In this document: piece after piece, positions 17,352 to 25,785 of the stretch
Layout of the letters: every line of letters starts with the position of its first letter
How positions within the stretch are numbered: the stretch's first letter is position 1
From: Streptomyces sp. NBC_01216
GTDB lineage: Bacteria; Actinomycetota; Actinomycetes; Streptomycetales; Streptomycetaceae
Assembly (NCBI RefSeq): GCF_035994945.1
Contig: NZ_CP108677.1
Coordinates: forward strand, 5,890,001 to 5,954,000
Reading direction: 5' to 3'
Length of the DNA stretch: 64,000 nucleotides
The notes under the pieces: generated by a model
The model's input: only the letters and a program-made list of their open reading frames with translations
Databases searched by the model: none
Told to the model about the DNA's origin: nothing
Program-made: the position numbers and the translations under genes

Positions 17352-18161
17352 ATGAAACTGTCGCGAATCACGGCGTTCACGTCTTCGCTCCTGCTCGGCG
17401 CCGTCCTCGCTCTCACCGCCGGCACGGGGGCCGCCCAGGCCGCCGAGACCGCCGCGCTCGACTACGTGGCCCTCGGCGACTCCTACTCCTCCGGTGTGGG
17501 GGCGGGGAGTTACGACGGGGCCAGTGGTAGCTGCAAGCGTTCCACCCGTGCCTTCCCGGTCCTCTGGGCGAACGCGAACGCCCCCGCCTCCTTCGCCTTC
17601 ACCGCCTGCTCGGGCGCCCGAACGGGTGATGTGACGAGCAGCCAGCTCGGCCCCCTCTCGGCCGCCACCGACCTCGTCTCGATCAGCATCGGCGGCAACG
17701 ACGCCGGCTTCGCGGACGTCATGACCACCTGTGTCCTCCAGTCCGAATCCACCTGCATCAACCGTGTCAATCAAGCCAAGAGTTACGTCGACACCACGCT
17801 GCCCGGAAAGCTCGACTCCGTGTACTCGGCGATCAGATCCAAGGCGCCGGCCGCCCGGGTCGTCGTCCTCGGCTACCCCCGCTTCTACAAGCTGGGCGGC
17901 AGTTGCATCGCCGGACTGAGCGAGAAGGAACGGAGCGCCATCAACAACGCCGCCGACTACCTCAACGCGGCCACCGCCAAGCGCGCGGCCGACCACGGCT
18001 ACACCTTCGCGAGTGTCGTCCCCGCCTTCACCGGCCACGAGATCTGTTCCGGCTCCGCCTGGCTGCACAGCCTCAACTGGCTGAACATCGGTGAGTCGTA
18101 CCACCCCACGGCCTCCGGTCAGTCCGGCGGCTACCTCCCGACCTTCAGGAACGCGGTCTGA
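17352..18161 (+). CDS. Secreted SGNH/GDSL lipase-esterase
   Basis: This is a 269-residue exported hydrolase. The ATG follows AGGGAGG by 4 nt. Residues 1 to about 31 are the signal peptide (TGAAQAAET). Block I is DYVALGDSYSSG with nucleophile Ser44. Block III is ISIGGNDAGF. The C-terminal block SYHPTASGQ supplies the catalytic His. Three cysteine pairs are likely (CKRS/FTAC, TTC/STC, SCI/EIC). The protein closely resembles the extracellular GDSL esterases characterised from several Streptomyces. TACTACCTAGTA at 17311-17322 is a small inverted repeat upstream that might bind a regulator. Confidence 0.9.
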   Translation: MKLSRITAFTSSLLLGAVLALTAGTGAAQAAETAALDYVALGDSYSSGVGAGSYDGASGSCKRSTRAFPVLWANANAPASFAFTACSGARTGDVTSSQLGPLSAATDLVSISIGGNDAGFADVMTTCVLQSESTCINRVNQAKSYVDTTLPGKLDSVYSAIRSKAPAARVVVLGYPRFYKLGGSCIAGLSEKERSAINNAADYLNAATAKRAADHGYTFASVVPAFTGHEICSGSAWLHSLNWLNIGESYHPTASGQSGGYLPTFRNAV

Positions 18162-18320
18162 CCCGGCCCACCCGTGCCGGTGGCCTCCTCCGTCGAGGTC
18201 GCCGGCCCGCCGTCGCCGGGAACGTCTCCCGGCTCCCGGGCGCTCCGGCACCCGGAAGCCCGATCCCCACGCCCCCCGGGGCCGTGGCCGCCTTGCGGGC
18301 GGTGACCCGGGGCGCGTGCT

Positions 18321-19466
18321 TCACGGGTGCGAGGCGCGCGGCGCGCGTGCCGATGCCGTGACGACATCCGCCACGCCGGACCCGGCCCCACGATCCGTCC
18401 CCGCGCCGCTGCCGGAGCCTTGCTCCCGCAGCAGCGCGTACGCCAGCCCGCCCAGCGCCAGGAGCAGCAGGGCGATCCCGGCCGCGAGCACCAGCACCGC
18501 ACGCCGCTGAGGACCTTCGCCGTCCGTCGGCACCGCACGGGTCGCCGCGTCATCTCCCAAACCCGACGGCGGCGCCGTGCCGGCGACCGCGTCGTCCGAG
18601 GTGCCCGGGGACCGGGCCGGGCCGGACGGCCCCCCGCGCACCGGCCCGGAACGCGGCGTGCCGCCGGCCTCCGCCAGGTGCAGGCGCCGCTCGGCCTCGA
18701 CGGCCGGCAGGCGCTCCTCCGGGTCCTTGCGCAGCAGGTCTTCGATCACCGGGGCCAGGGCTCCGGCGCCCGAGGGAGGCGCGGGCTCCTCGTCCATCAC
18801 GGCCCGCAGGGTGCCCTGCCCGGTGTCCCGCCGGAACGGCGAGCGGCCCTCCACCGCCGTGTACAGCAGCACGCCGAGCGACCACAGGTCCGAGGCGGGG
18901 CCGGGACCGTGGCCCGACACCCGCTCGGGGGAGCGGTATCCGAGGGACCCGGCGAACCCGTCGGCCGTCGCCGGGGGCGGGCTCCCCTCCTCCGACGCGA
19001 TACCGAAGCCGGTCAGCACCACGCGGCCGTCGTTGGCCATGAAGACGTTACCTGGCCGCACGTCCCGGTGCAGTACCCCGGCCTCGTGAGCGGCGCGCAG
19101 CGCGGCGAGCACCCCGGTGCCGACATGAGCGGCGCGCTGTGGAGACATCGGACCCTCGGCGTCCAGGACCTCGGCGAGGGTGAGGCCGCGGACCAGTTCC
19201 ATCACGATCCACGGGCGGGCGTCCTCGACGGCCACGTCGTGGACCGTCACCACGTTGCGGTGCGAGATCCGGGCGGCGGCCCAGGCGTCCCGCTCCACGC
19301 GCGCGTACAGACGGCGGCGGTCCGCCTCGGCGAGTCCGGCCGGGGCCCGCACCTCCCGCACGGCGACCTCACGGCCGAGCGCCTCGTCCCGGGCCCGCCA
19401 GACGGTCCCCGTCCCGCCCTCGCCGAGGACGTCCAGAAGCCGGTACCGCCCTGCGACCACGGTCAT
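18321..19466 (-). CDS. Membrane Ser/Thr protein kinase-like protein, probable pseudokinase
   Basis: This 381-residue protein has a kinase domain (residues 8-265), a Pro/Gly-rich juxtamembrane linker, one transmembrane helix near 322-345 and a short outside tail. The glycine loop GEGGTGTV is intact and the catalytic-loop Asp135 remains (HRDVRPGN). The beta-3 lysine of VAxK is Arg37 (VAVREV), the catalytic-loop lysine is Arg137, and the DFG motif reads GFG (153-155), so the magnesium-binding Asp is lost. The codons are CGG and GGC in the sequence. There are no PASTA or sensor domains. It may bind ATP or a partner without phosphotransfer. Residual activity cannot be excluded. Confidence 0.85.
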   Translation of the reverse strand: MTVVAGRYRLLDVLGEGGTGTVWRARDEALGREVAVREVRAPAGLAEADRRRLYARVERDAWAAARISHRNVVTVHDVAVEDARPWIVMELVRGLTLAEVLDAEGPMSPQRAAHVGTGVLAALRAAHEAGVLHRDVRPGNVFMANDGRVVLTGFGIASEEGSPPPATADGFAGSLGYRSPERVSGHGPGPASDLWSLGVLLYTAVEGRSPFRRDTGQGTLRAVMDEEPAPPSGAGALAPVIEDLLRKDPEERLPAVEAERRLHLAEAGGTPRSGPVRGGPSGPARSPGTSDDAVAGTAPPSGLGDDAATRAVPTDGEGPQRRAVLVLAAGIALLLLALGGLAYALLREQGSGSGAGTDRGAGSGVADVVTASARAPRASHP

Positions 19467-19837
19467 GGCGCGTCCCCTGTCCGCCGATGGGTCCCGTGGG
19501 ACATGTCTGCCCCCGTGAGTGGTGGTTCGAACGTGACCGGACCGGCCCCGGCGCGGTGGCTCGAAGGCGTTCGGACCCGTCCCGGGTGATCTTGGTGGTG
19601 GAGATCACACACCGTCAGGTGATCGTGCGTGACGTGCTTGTGTGCAGGATGGTTCGTGACGGTTCGACAGGTGTTCACGCGCTGTCCAACTCGCCCTGGA
19701 ATCGCACGGATTCGGAGAGTGACCGTCAACCCCCGTACGGGTGCGGTGAATCGCGCAGGCGGGATACACGGGTGTCACTGCGGGGCGATAGGGTTAACCT
19801 GCCCGGGCCGGGTGCCCTCGTCAGGGTGGGGAGTGAC
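19467..19837. other. Divergent intergenic region
   Basis: This gap of about 370 bp separates the kinase gene from a small gene. It contains GATC-flanked and ACAC/GTGT repeats at 19600-19645 and a TAGGGT hexamer at 19788 that could be a -10 element for the small gene. No further coding sequence is evident. Confidence 0.4.
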
Positions 19838-20101
19838 ATGGAACAGATAACGATGCGCGGCAGGCCGAGAGTGCCTGCCATCACATGCGGGAGCAGTGCG
19901 ACCAGTTCGCGCCTCGACCGTCATCTCGCGGTGCTGGGCGGGCCTGCCGTGCCGCAGCGCGAAGCGGCCGAGGCGACCCTGCTCATGCGTGAACTGACCG
20001 CCCGAGACCGCACGCACAGCCGTCGTAGCAAGAGCGCGCGCGTCTCGCTCTTCGCTCCGCTGCGCCGACTGCGCCGCTCACTCTTCGGCAGCCGCGGCTA
20101 G
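19838..20101 (+). CDS. Small basic hypothetical protein
   Basis: This 87-residue protein has an ATG preceded by GTGGGGAG. The sequence MEQITMRGRPRVPAITCG is followed by a helical stretch (RLDRHLAVLGGPAVPQREAAE) and a very basic end (HSRRSKSARVSLFAPLRRLRRSLFGSRG). There is no signal peptide or known domain. The composition suggests nucleic-acid or membrane binding through the C-terminal amphipathic basic helix. High third-position GC and the good ribosome site support a real gene. Its function is unknown. Confidence 0.6.
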   Translation: MEQITMRGRPRVPAITCGSSATSSRLDRHLAVLGGPAVPQREAAEATLLMRELTARDRTHSRRSKSARVSLFAPLRRLRRSLFGSRG

Positions 20102-20293
20102 GGGTCTCCCGCGGATCTCCCCGCCGGGCTCGCGCTGCCCGGCGCCGCACCGCTCGACCTTCCGGCCCGGCGGACGGTTGGGCGTACCGGTCGCCCGTCG
20201 GTCCATGACGCCCCCACAGCCCACGGGCTCGGGGGCACCCCACCCCATGGACCCTCCGAGACCGGCCGGCCGATGCTCCTCTCCGACCCGCCC

Positions 20294-21490
20294 TCAGGCC
20301 ACCACTCCCCGCTCCCGCAGTTCCCGCAGCTCGGCCTCCGTGACGCCCAGTTCCCCGAGTACCTTCGCCGTGTGCTCACCCAGCGCCGGGACGCGTTCCA
20401 TCCGTGGGTCCGGGCCGTCCGGGAACGTCACCGGGGGGAGCAGTGAACGCAGCGGTCCCACCGGCGAGTCCACCGCCCGCCAGCGATCACGCGCCGCGAG
20501 TTGCGGATGGTCCGCCAGGTCCGTGACCGTGTTCAGCCGCGCGCAGGCGATGCCCGCCGCCTCCAGCCGTTCCAGTGCCTCGGTCGCGGTCAGCGGCGCC
20601 AACGCCTCCGCGACCGCCGAGTCCGTCCGGTCCCGGCCCGCCACCCGGGCCGTGTTCGTGGCGAACTCCGGATGGTCGGCGAGCTCGGGCCGCCCCAGGA
20701 CGCGTTCGGCGAGCCGCCGCCACTCACGGTCGTTCTGCACGGAGAGCAGCACCCGACTCCCGTCCGCCGTGGGATAGGCGTCGTACGGTGCGATGACGGC
20801 GTGTGCCAGACCCGTGCGCGCCGGGGGTTCGCCCCCGTGCATCGAGTAGTGCAAGGGGTGCCCCATCCATTCGGCCAGCGCGTCGAGCAGCGACACCTCC
20901 ACCGGCCCGCCCCGCCCGGTGGTCCCGCGCCGCACCAGCGCGGCGAGGACGCCCGTGTACGTGTACATTCCCGCCGCGATGTCGGCCGCCGGGATCCCCG
21001 ACTTGACCGGCCGCTCCTCCGTTCCGGTCACCGACACCAGCCCGGCCTCGCATTGCACGAGCATGTCGTAGGCCCGCTTCCGCGCGTACGGCCCGCCCGG
21101 TCCGTAGCCCGACACGTCGACCGCGACCAGTCGCGGATGAGCCGCACAGAGCGTGGCCGCGTCCAGACCGAGCCGCGCCGCCGCACCCTGCGCCAGGTTC
21201 TGTACGAACACGTCGGCGTCCGCGACCAGTCGCCGGACCAGCGCCAGACCGCGCGGGTCCTTGAGGTCGACCGCGACCGACTCCTTGCCCCGGTTGCACC
21301 AGACGAAGTGCGAGGCGAGGCCCCGGGCGGCCGTGTCGTAGGCACGGGCGAAGTCACCGCCGTCCGGGCGCTCGATCTTGACGACCCGGGCGCCGAGATC
21401 GGCGAGCTGCCGCGTGGCGAAGGGAGCGGCCACGGCCTGTTCGACCGCGACCACCGTGATCCCCTCCAGGGGAAGTGGCTGAGTGCTCAT
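20294..21490 (-). CDS. CaiB/BaiF family CoA transferase
   Basis: This 398-residue protein begins PLEGITVVAVEQAVAAPFATRQLADLGARVVKIE, the hallmark N terminus of family III CoA transferases. VWCNRGKESVAVDLKDPRG and SGYGPGGPYARKRAYDMLVQ follow. IPAADIAAGMYTYTGVLAAL contains the conserved aspartate expected to carry the acyl anhydride intermediate. The family moves CoA between organic acids or racemises acyl-CoAs (AMACR). The exact substrate is not shown. It is convergent with the small basic protein gene. Confidence 0.88.
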   Translation of the reverse strand: MSTQPLPLEGITVVAVEQAVAAPFATRQLADLGARVVKIERPDGGDFARAYDTAARGLASHFVWCNRGKESVAVDLKDPRGLALVRRLVADADVFVQNLAQGAAARLGLDAATLCAAHPRLVAVDVSGYGPGGPYARKRAYDMLVQCEAGLVSVTGTEERPVKSGIPAADIAAGMYTYTGVLAALVRRGTTGRGGPVEVSLLDALAEWMGHPLHYSMHGGEPPARTGLAHAVIAPYDAYPTADGSRVLLSVQNDREWRRLAERVLGRPELADHPEFATNTARVAGRDRTDSAVAEALAPLTATEALERLEAAGIACARLNTVTDLADHPQLAARDRWRAVDSPVGPLRSLLPPVTFPDGPDPRMERVPALGEHTAKVLGELGVTEAELRELRERGVVA

Positions 21491-21873
21491 GACAGACCTG
21501 CCTACCGTGCGGGTGCCGGGTCTGTCACCTGTGGACCGCGCTCCGGACGACACCGCGGAACGTGCGGTGCGCCTTTCCCGGCCCCCCGTTCCGCCGCCCG
21601 CGTGCCCTGGCCCCGTCGTCCGGCCTCCGTGTGCCCGTGCGACCGGCGGCCCGCCGCGGGGGAGGCGTTCTCGACGAGTCGTCCGGGCACCTCGCCGGAA
21701 CACGCGGCGCGGTGGCCGTCCGCGCCCGCCGGACGACGAGGCCGACGCGCCGTACCGGACCTCGTCCGCGTGCCGGAGGCGTCGCGGGCCGAACACTGCT
21801 GCCGGACACCGGCAGTGCGGGGAGGACCGCCGGGCAGAGACCATGAAGCCCGCCGTCGGGAGGGAGGACGTCC
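21491..21873. other. Region upstream of the CoA transferase, no clear gene
   Basis: About 380 bp of GC-rich DNA lie between the CoA transferase start and a possible small gene. Open frames here are Arg/Pro-rich noise. It should contain the CoA-transferase promoter, which I could not locate. Confidence 0.35.
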
Positions 21874-22080
21874 GTGGAGGAGACCGGTGCGGCCCGCAGC
21901 GTGACGGGTGCGCGCAGGGGGTCCGGCGTGGCTCTGACGCTTCTGCTGCTGCCGTTCGCCGGCCACGGACCGGCCAGGGCGTATCTGGGCCTTGCCGCCC
22001 ACACGACGCTCGCCTTCCCGTCACTCACGGTGTCCGTGAGCCTGTACACATGCGCCGTACTCCGGCTCGGCGGGCGGTAG
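21874..22080 (+). CDS. Possible small membrane protein
   Basis: This is a 68-residue frame from a GTG with a strong GGGAGGGAGG site 5 nt upstream. It encodes a basic N terminus and two short hydrophobic stretches (GVALTLLLLPFAG and LTVSVSLYTCAVL). A perfect 7-bp hairpin begins 1 nt after its stop codon. G/C at third positions is high. I recognise no family. Ribosome site plus terminator support it, but it may be chance. Confidence 0.4.
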   Translation: MEETGAARSVTGARRGSGVALTLLLLPFAGHGPARAYLGLAAHTTLAFPSLTVSVSLYTCAVLRLGGR

Positions 22081-22081
22081 G

Positions 22082-22098
22082 CAGCCCCGCGGGGGCTG
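22082..22098 (+). terminator. Hairpin after the small membrane-protein frame
   Basis: CAGCCCC (22082-22088), loop GCG, GGGGCTG (22092-22098) is a perfect 7-bp stem just after the stop codon at 22078-22080. Confidence 0.5.
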
Positions 22099-22130
22099 AC
22101 GGGACCCGGACCGGCACCGGCACCGGCACC

Positions 22131-22164
22131 CGGGCGTCGGACGGCCCGCCCCGTCCGACGCCCG
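22131..22164. terminator. Terminator after the type-ISP-like gene
   Basis: CGGGCGTCGGACGG (22131-22144) pairs perfectly with CCGTCCGACGCCCG (22151-22164) over 14 bp with a 6-nt loop. It lies 3 nt beyond the stop of the minus-strand gene. Confidence 0.75.
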
Positions 22165-22167
22165 CCG

Positions 22168-23406
22168 TCAAAGGAGCGCGAACTGTCCTTCCGGGCCCTC
22201 CTCGTGGTGGTCGAGGACGGACGCGGGGCGCCGCGCCGTGCCCGGTACCGGCAGTATCCCGGCCGCCCGCAGCTCCGTCCGGGACCATCCCGGCCGGCGC
22301 GCGAGTGCCCCGCGCTCCGCTTCGCTCCGGGCCAGCAGGGCGAGGATCGTGATCAGCTCCAGCAGCTCGGAGGTCCACTCCTGGGGCCAGGCGGCAGGCC
22401 CGATCGCCTCCAGGCTGCCCGGCTCGGCGGCTGCCGTGCGGTGCGCGAACCACTGCTCCAGCATCCGTGCCCCGGAGACGTGGAAGTCCCAGACCTCGGC
22501 GGGCACGGGGGAGATCCGCCCGCTCCCTCCACCGCCCGGATCGCGCGACGCGGCCACGATCAGCGTCTCCCCGGCGACGTCGTACGACAGCTCCCCGGGG
22601 CGGCCCGGGAGCGGAGCCCGCACGTAGGGGCGCCGCCCGCCCGGCAGCCGGGGCTTCTCGCCGGAGTGCGCGCCACGCAGCTGGACATCGGTGAGGCGCC
22701 GGCCGAGTGCCATGCCGGAGCGCCAGACCTCGGGGTCGCGGGGCAGCGGCACCCGGCATCCGGTGGGGGAGGGGAGCGCCGACGCCACCACCCAGGCCAG
22801 CAGGTCGGCCGCGGAGACGGGCTGTCGGTACCACTCGGTCAGCAGTGCCCGCAGACCGGGCGCGACATTGGGCTCCCGTCCCCCGGGCCGCCGGAACAAC
22901 GGACGGATGCGGCCGGGGCGTCCGGCCGGCGACCGGCCGTCGGGCAGGGCGCCCGTCACCAGCAGCGCGGGGCCGGCCGCGCCCGGCACGTAACCCTGCT
23001 CGACGACGAAGAGCTGCGCCGCGTCGGCGACCCGCCACAGCTCGGGCCGGGCGGCGTCGATCAGCCGGTGGTCGGGGAGCAGCCACTGCTCGTCGAAGGG
23101 GCCGTGGGCGAGCCGCACGGGCGCGGGGCACGGTCCGCTCTCGCGGGCGAACCGGCCGGTCCCGGTGCGCTGACCGGGCAGCGCCGCCACCGAACTCGCC
23201 GTCGTACGGGCCCGGCTGGGTCGGAACAGCCTCTCCCGCTCTTCCGCGCCCGCTGACGTCAGCCGGTCCCAGCGGGTCCGCAGCGTGCGGACGTCGGGCG
23301 CCACGATCCAGGACCGCCCGAGCCGCAACGGGGCCACGGACCAGGGCATGAGCTCGTCGAGCAGCGGCATGTCGTCGAGCCGCGGGTCTTCGGTCACGTC
23401 CCGCAT
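22168..23406 (-). CDS. Type ISP restriction-modification C-terminal-domain-like protein, stand-alone
   Basis: This 412-residue protein resembles Streptomyces proteins labelled type ISP restriction/modification enzyme. Markers are MPWSVAPLRLGRSWI, FDEQWLLPDHRLIDAARPELWRV, the domain with WRSGMALGRRLTDVQLRG, and the late WDFHVSGARMLEQWFAHR. In true type ISP enzymes (LlaBIII-like) this C-terminal unit recognises DNA and sits behind nuclease, helicase and methyltransferase domains. None of those motifs (no NPPY, no DEAD box) is present and no such gene is near. The protein may have been repurposed. The family call is from memory. Confidence 0.6.
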   Translation of the reverse strand: MRDVTEDPRLDDMPLLDELMPWSVAPLRLGRSWIVAPDVRTLRTRWDRLTSAGAEERERLFRPSRARTTASSVAALPGQRTGTGRFARESGPCPAPVRLAHGPFDEQWLLPDHRLIDAARPELWRVADAAQLFVVEQGYVPGAAGPALLVTGALPDGRSPAGRPGRIRPLFRRPGGREPNVAPGLRALLTEWYRQPVSAADLLAWVVASALPSPTGCRVPLPRDPEVWRSGMALGRRLTDVQLRGAHSGEKPRLPGGRRPYVRAPLPGRPGELSYDVAGETLIVAASRDPGGGGSGRISPVPAEVWDFHVSGARMLEQWFAHRTAAAEPGSLEAIGPAAWPQEWTSELLELITILALLARSEAERGALARRPGWSRTELRAAGILPVPGTARRPASVLDHHEEGPEGQFALL

Positions 23407-23532
23407 GGTAGTGCCGGGCCCTCCGGGTTCGCCCCCGTCGCCGTGACCGGCGGGGTACCCCGCACCGTCGCCGGGTCGGCCGCGCGGGGCCCCGACGAGG
23501 CCCGTCCGGCGCCGCGGCGTCCACCGTGATGG

Positions 23533-24285
23533 TCAGTGCCGCGTCTCGACCGTCACGGTGAAGGAGAAGCGGTCGCCGCGGTAGCGGATGCGGGCCACGT
23601 CCACCACCCGGCCGTCCTCGTCGTAGGTCACGCCCGTGTAGTGCAGGATCGGCGACAGCAGCGGCACCTGGAGCAGGGTCGCCGTCTCCGGGTCCGCGAG
23701 CCGGGCCTCGACGGTGTCCGTGATGCGGCTGATCCGGACGCCGACGACGTCCCGCAGTACCTTCGTCATCGGCCAGCGCTCCAGGTCCGCCGGGTCGACC
23801 CGCGCCGCGAGCTCCGGGCGCACCGCGTTCTCCGCCCAGTTGGTGGGCTCCCCGCTCTCGCCGTCACGGCGCAGCCGCCGGTAGGCCACCACCTCCGGCA
23901 GGTCCGGGAAGTACTCGGACAGTTCGCCCGGTACCGGCTCGGGACCGTGGCCGAGCACCGTCGTCCGCTCGCCGGACTGCTGGGCCACGATCGCGTCGAT
24001 CGAGCCGAGCAGCCGGCGCGGGGTGGAGCGCCGGGCGCCCGGTTCGATGAAGGTGCCGCGCCGCCGGTGCCTGCTGATCAGGCCCTCCTCCTCCAGCTCC
24101 TTCAGGGCCTGGCGCATGGTCAGCACGCTGACGCCGTAGTGCGTGGCGAGCTGTTCCTCGGTGGGCAGCCTTAGCGAGGCGTCGGGCGCGCGGCCGAGTA
24201 TCGAGGCGCGCAGGGACTGCGAGACCTGGTACCAGAGCGGCAGCTTGCGGTTCAGGACCAGCGAGTCGGGGGCGAAGGCGGTCAC
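23533..24285 (-). CDS. GntR family regulator, HutC subfamily
   Basis: This is a 250-residue regulator. The N-terminal winged helix (about 15-80) contains LPTEEQLATHYGVSVLTMRQALKELEEEGLISRHRRRGTFI in pieces. The C-terminal UTRA ligand domain ends ILHYTGVTYDEDGRVVDVARIRYRGDRF. The gene lies 24 bp downstream of hmgA on the same strand and is probably co-transcribed. It therefore likely senses a tyrosine-catabolic intermediate and acts at the inverted repeat upstream of hmgA. Confidence 0.88.
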   Translation of the reverse strand: MTAFAPDSLVLNRKLPLWYQVSQSLRASILGRAPDASLRLPTEEQLATHYGVSVLTMRQALKELEEEGLISRHRRRGTFIEPGARRSTPRRLLGSIDAIVAQQSGERTTVLGHGPEPVPGELSEYFPDLPEVVAYRRLRRDGESGEPTNWAENAVRPELAARVDPADLERWPMTKVLRDVVGVRISRITDTVEARLADPETATLLQVPLLSPILHYTGVTYDEDGRVVDVARIRYRGDRFSFTVTVETRH

Positions 24286-24309
24286 GGCGTTCTCCGTACG
24301 GCGGCTTTA

Positions 24310-25632
24310 CTACGACCGGAAGTGGCGCTCAAGACCCTGCCACACGTCGTCGTACCCCTTCTGCAGATGGTCGGCGCCCGCTGCCTGGGCGGTGGCCGTG
24401 ACGGGCCAGCGGGTCTCGAACATGAAGGCCAGGCCGTCGTCGATCTTCTGCGGCTTCAGCTCGGCGGCGCTCGCCCGGTCGAAGGTCTCCCGGTCGGGGC
24501 CGTGCGCGGACATCATGTTGTGCAGCGAGCCGCCGCCGGGCACGAATCCCTCCGCCTTGGCGTCGTACGCGCCCTCGATCAGGCCCATGTACTCGCTCAT
24601 CACGTTGCGGTGGAAGTACGGCGGCCGGAAGGTGTCCTCGCCCACCAGCCAGCGTGGGGCGAACACCACGAAGTCGACGCCCGCGAGACCGGGGGTGTCG
24701 GACGGCGAGGTCAGCACCGTGAAGATCGAGGGGTCCGGGTGGTCGTAGGAGATCGTGCCGATGACGTTGAAACGGCGCAGGTCGTAGACGTACGGCGTGT
24801 GGTTGCCGTGCCAGGCCACGACATCGAGCGGCGAGTGGTCGTAGGTCGCCGACCAGAGGTTGCCGCAGTACTTGTTGACGACCTCGACAGGGCCCTCGAC
24901 GTCCTCGTAGGCGGCGACGGGCGCGCGGAAGTCACGGGCGTTGGCGAGGCCGTTCGCGCCGATGGGGCCGAGGTCGGGCAGCTGGAAGGGGGCCCCGTAG
25001 TTCTCGCAGACGTAGCCGCGGGCGGTCTCGTCCAGCAGTTCGACCCGGAAGCGGACCCCCCGCGGGATCAGCGCGACCTCACCCGGGTGGGCGGCGAGCA
25101 GGCCCAGCTCGGTGCGCAGCAGGAGGCCACCGCGCTCCGGGACGATCAGCAGCTCGCCGTCGGCGTCGCTGAAGACCCGGTCCATGGAGGTGTCGGCGTG
25201 GTAGAGGTGCACGGCCATGCCGCTCCGCTGGGCCACGTCGCCGTTGCCCCCCAGCGTCCACAGGCCGGCCAGGAAGTCCGTGCCGGGCGCGGGCGCGGGC
25301 AGCGGGTTCCACCGGAGCCGGTTGGGGTCCGCCACGGCCTCCGTGAAGGGCGCCGAGCGGACGGCGCCGCTGTCGATCCGGGTGAACGGCGGGTGGGCCG
25401 CCGACGGACGGATCCGGTAGAGCCACGAGCGGTGGTTGTGGGCACGCGGCTCGGTGAACGCGCTGCCGCTCAGTTGCTCGGCGTACAGGCCGAGGGGCGC
25501 GCGCTGCGGCGAGTTGCGGCCGTGCGGCAGCGCACCCGGCACCGCCTCCGAGCCGTGCTCGTTGTCGAAACCGGTGCTGTACGTCAGCGACTCGGCCGTC
25601 TTTCTCGCCTGCGCGGTGGTCTCCGTGGTCAT
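24310..25632 (-). CDS. hmgA: Homogentisate 1,2-dioxygenase
   Basis: This 440-residue ring-cleaving dioxygenase converts homogentisate to maleylacetoacetate in tyrosine and phenylalanine breakdown. Family landmarks include [13 protein letters not shown] at the N terminus, LFVSF-like barrel segments, [16 protein letters not shown], and [32 protein letters not shown] provides iron ligands together with the His and Glu of HRNVMSE. The length equals the family norm. Other pathway genes (maleylacetoacetate isomerase, fumarylacetoacetase, HPD) are not in the window. An inverted repeat precedes the gene, and a GntR gene follows it. Confidence 0.97.
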   Translation of the reverse strand: MTTETTAQARKTAESLTYSTGFDNEHGSEAVPGALPHGRNSPQRAPLGLYAEQLSGSAFTEPRAHNHRSWLYRIRPSAAHPPFTRIDSGAVRSAPFTEAVADPNRLRWNPLPAPAPGTDFLAGLWTLGGNGDVAQRSGMAVHLYHADTSMDRVFSDADGELLIVPERGGLLLRTELGLLAAHPGEVALIPRGVRFRVELLDETARGYVCENYGAPFQLPDLGPIGANGLANARDFRAPVAAYEDVEGPVEVVNKYCGNLWSATYDHSPLDVVAWHGNHTPYVYDLRRFNVIGTISYDHPDPSIFTVLTSPSDTPGLAGVDFVVFAPRWLVGEDTFRPPYFHRNVMSEYMGLIEGAYDAKAEGFVPGGGSLHNMMSAHGPDRETFDRASAAELKPQKIDDGLAFMFETRWPVTATAQAAGADHLQKGYDDVWQGLERHFRS

Positions 25633-25659
25633 CGCCCGCTCCTGTCCTGAGCCCGCAAG

Positions 25660-25687
25660 GGAATCCTATGGAAGACCGTAGGATTCC
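25660..25687. promoter_or_regulatory. Operator-like inverted repeat upstream of hmgA
   Basis: GGAATCCTATGG, AAGA, CCGTAGGATTCC: the arms match at 11 of 12 positions. The site lies 28 bp upstream of the hmgA start and about 100 bp from the divergent beta-helix gene. It is a candidate binding site for the HutC-type GntR protein. Confidence 0.7.
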
Positions 25688-25785
25688 GCGACCGCTCACG
25701 TCAACGGGGTGCCGGCGAGTCTCGGTTCGACGTGATGTGCGCATGAGGGGTTCCAAAAGATGAACATTGCTCTACTCTCTCGCCC

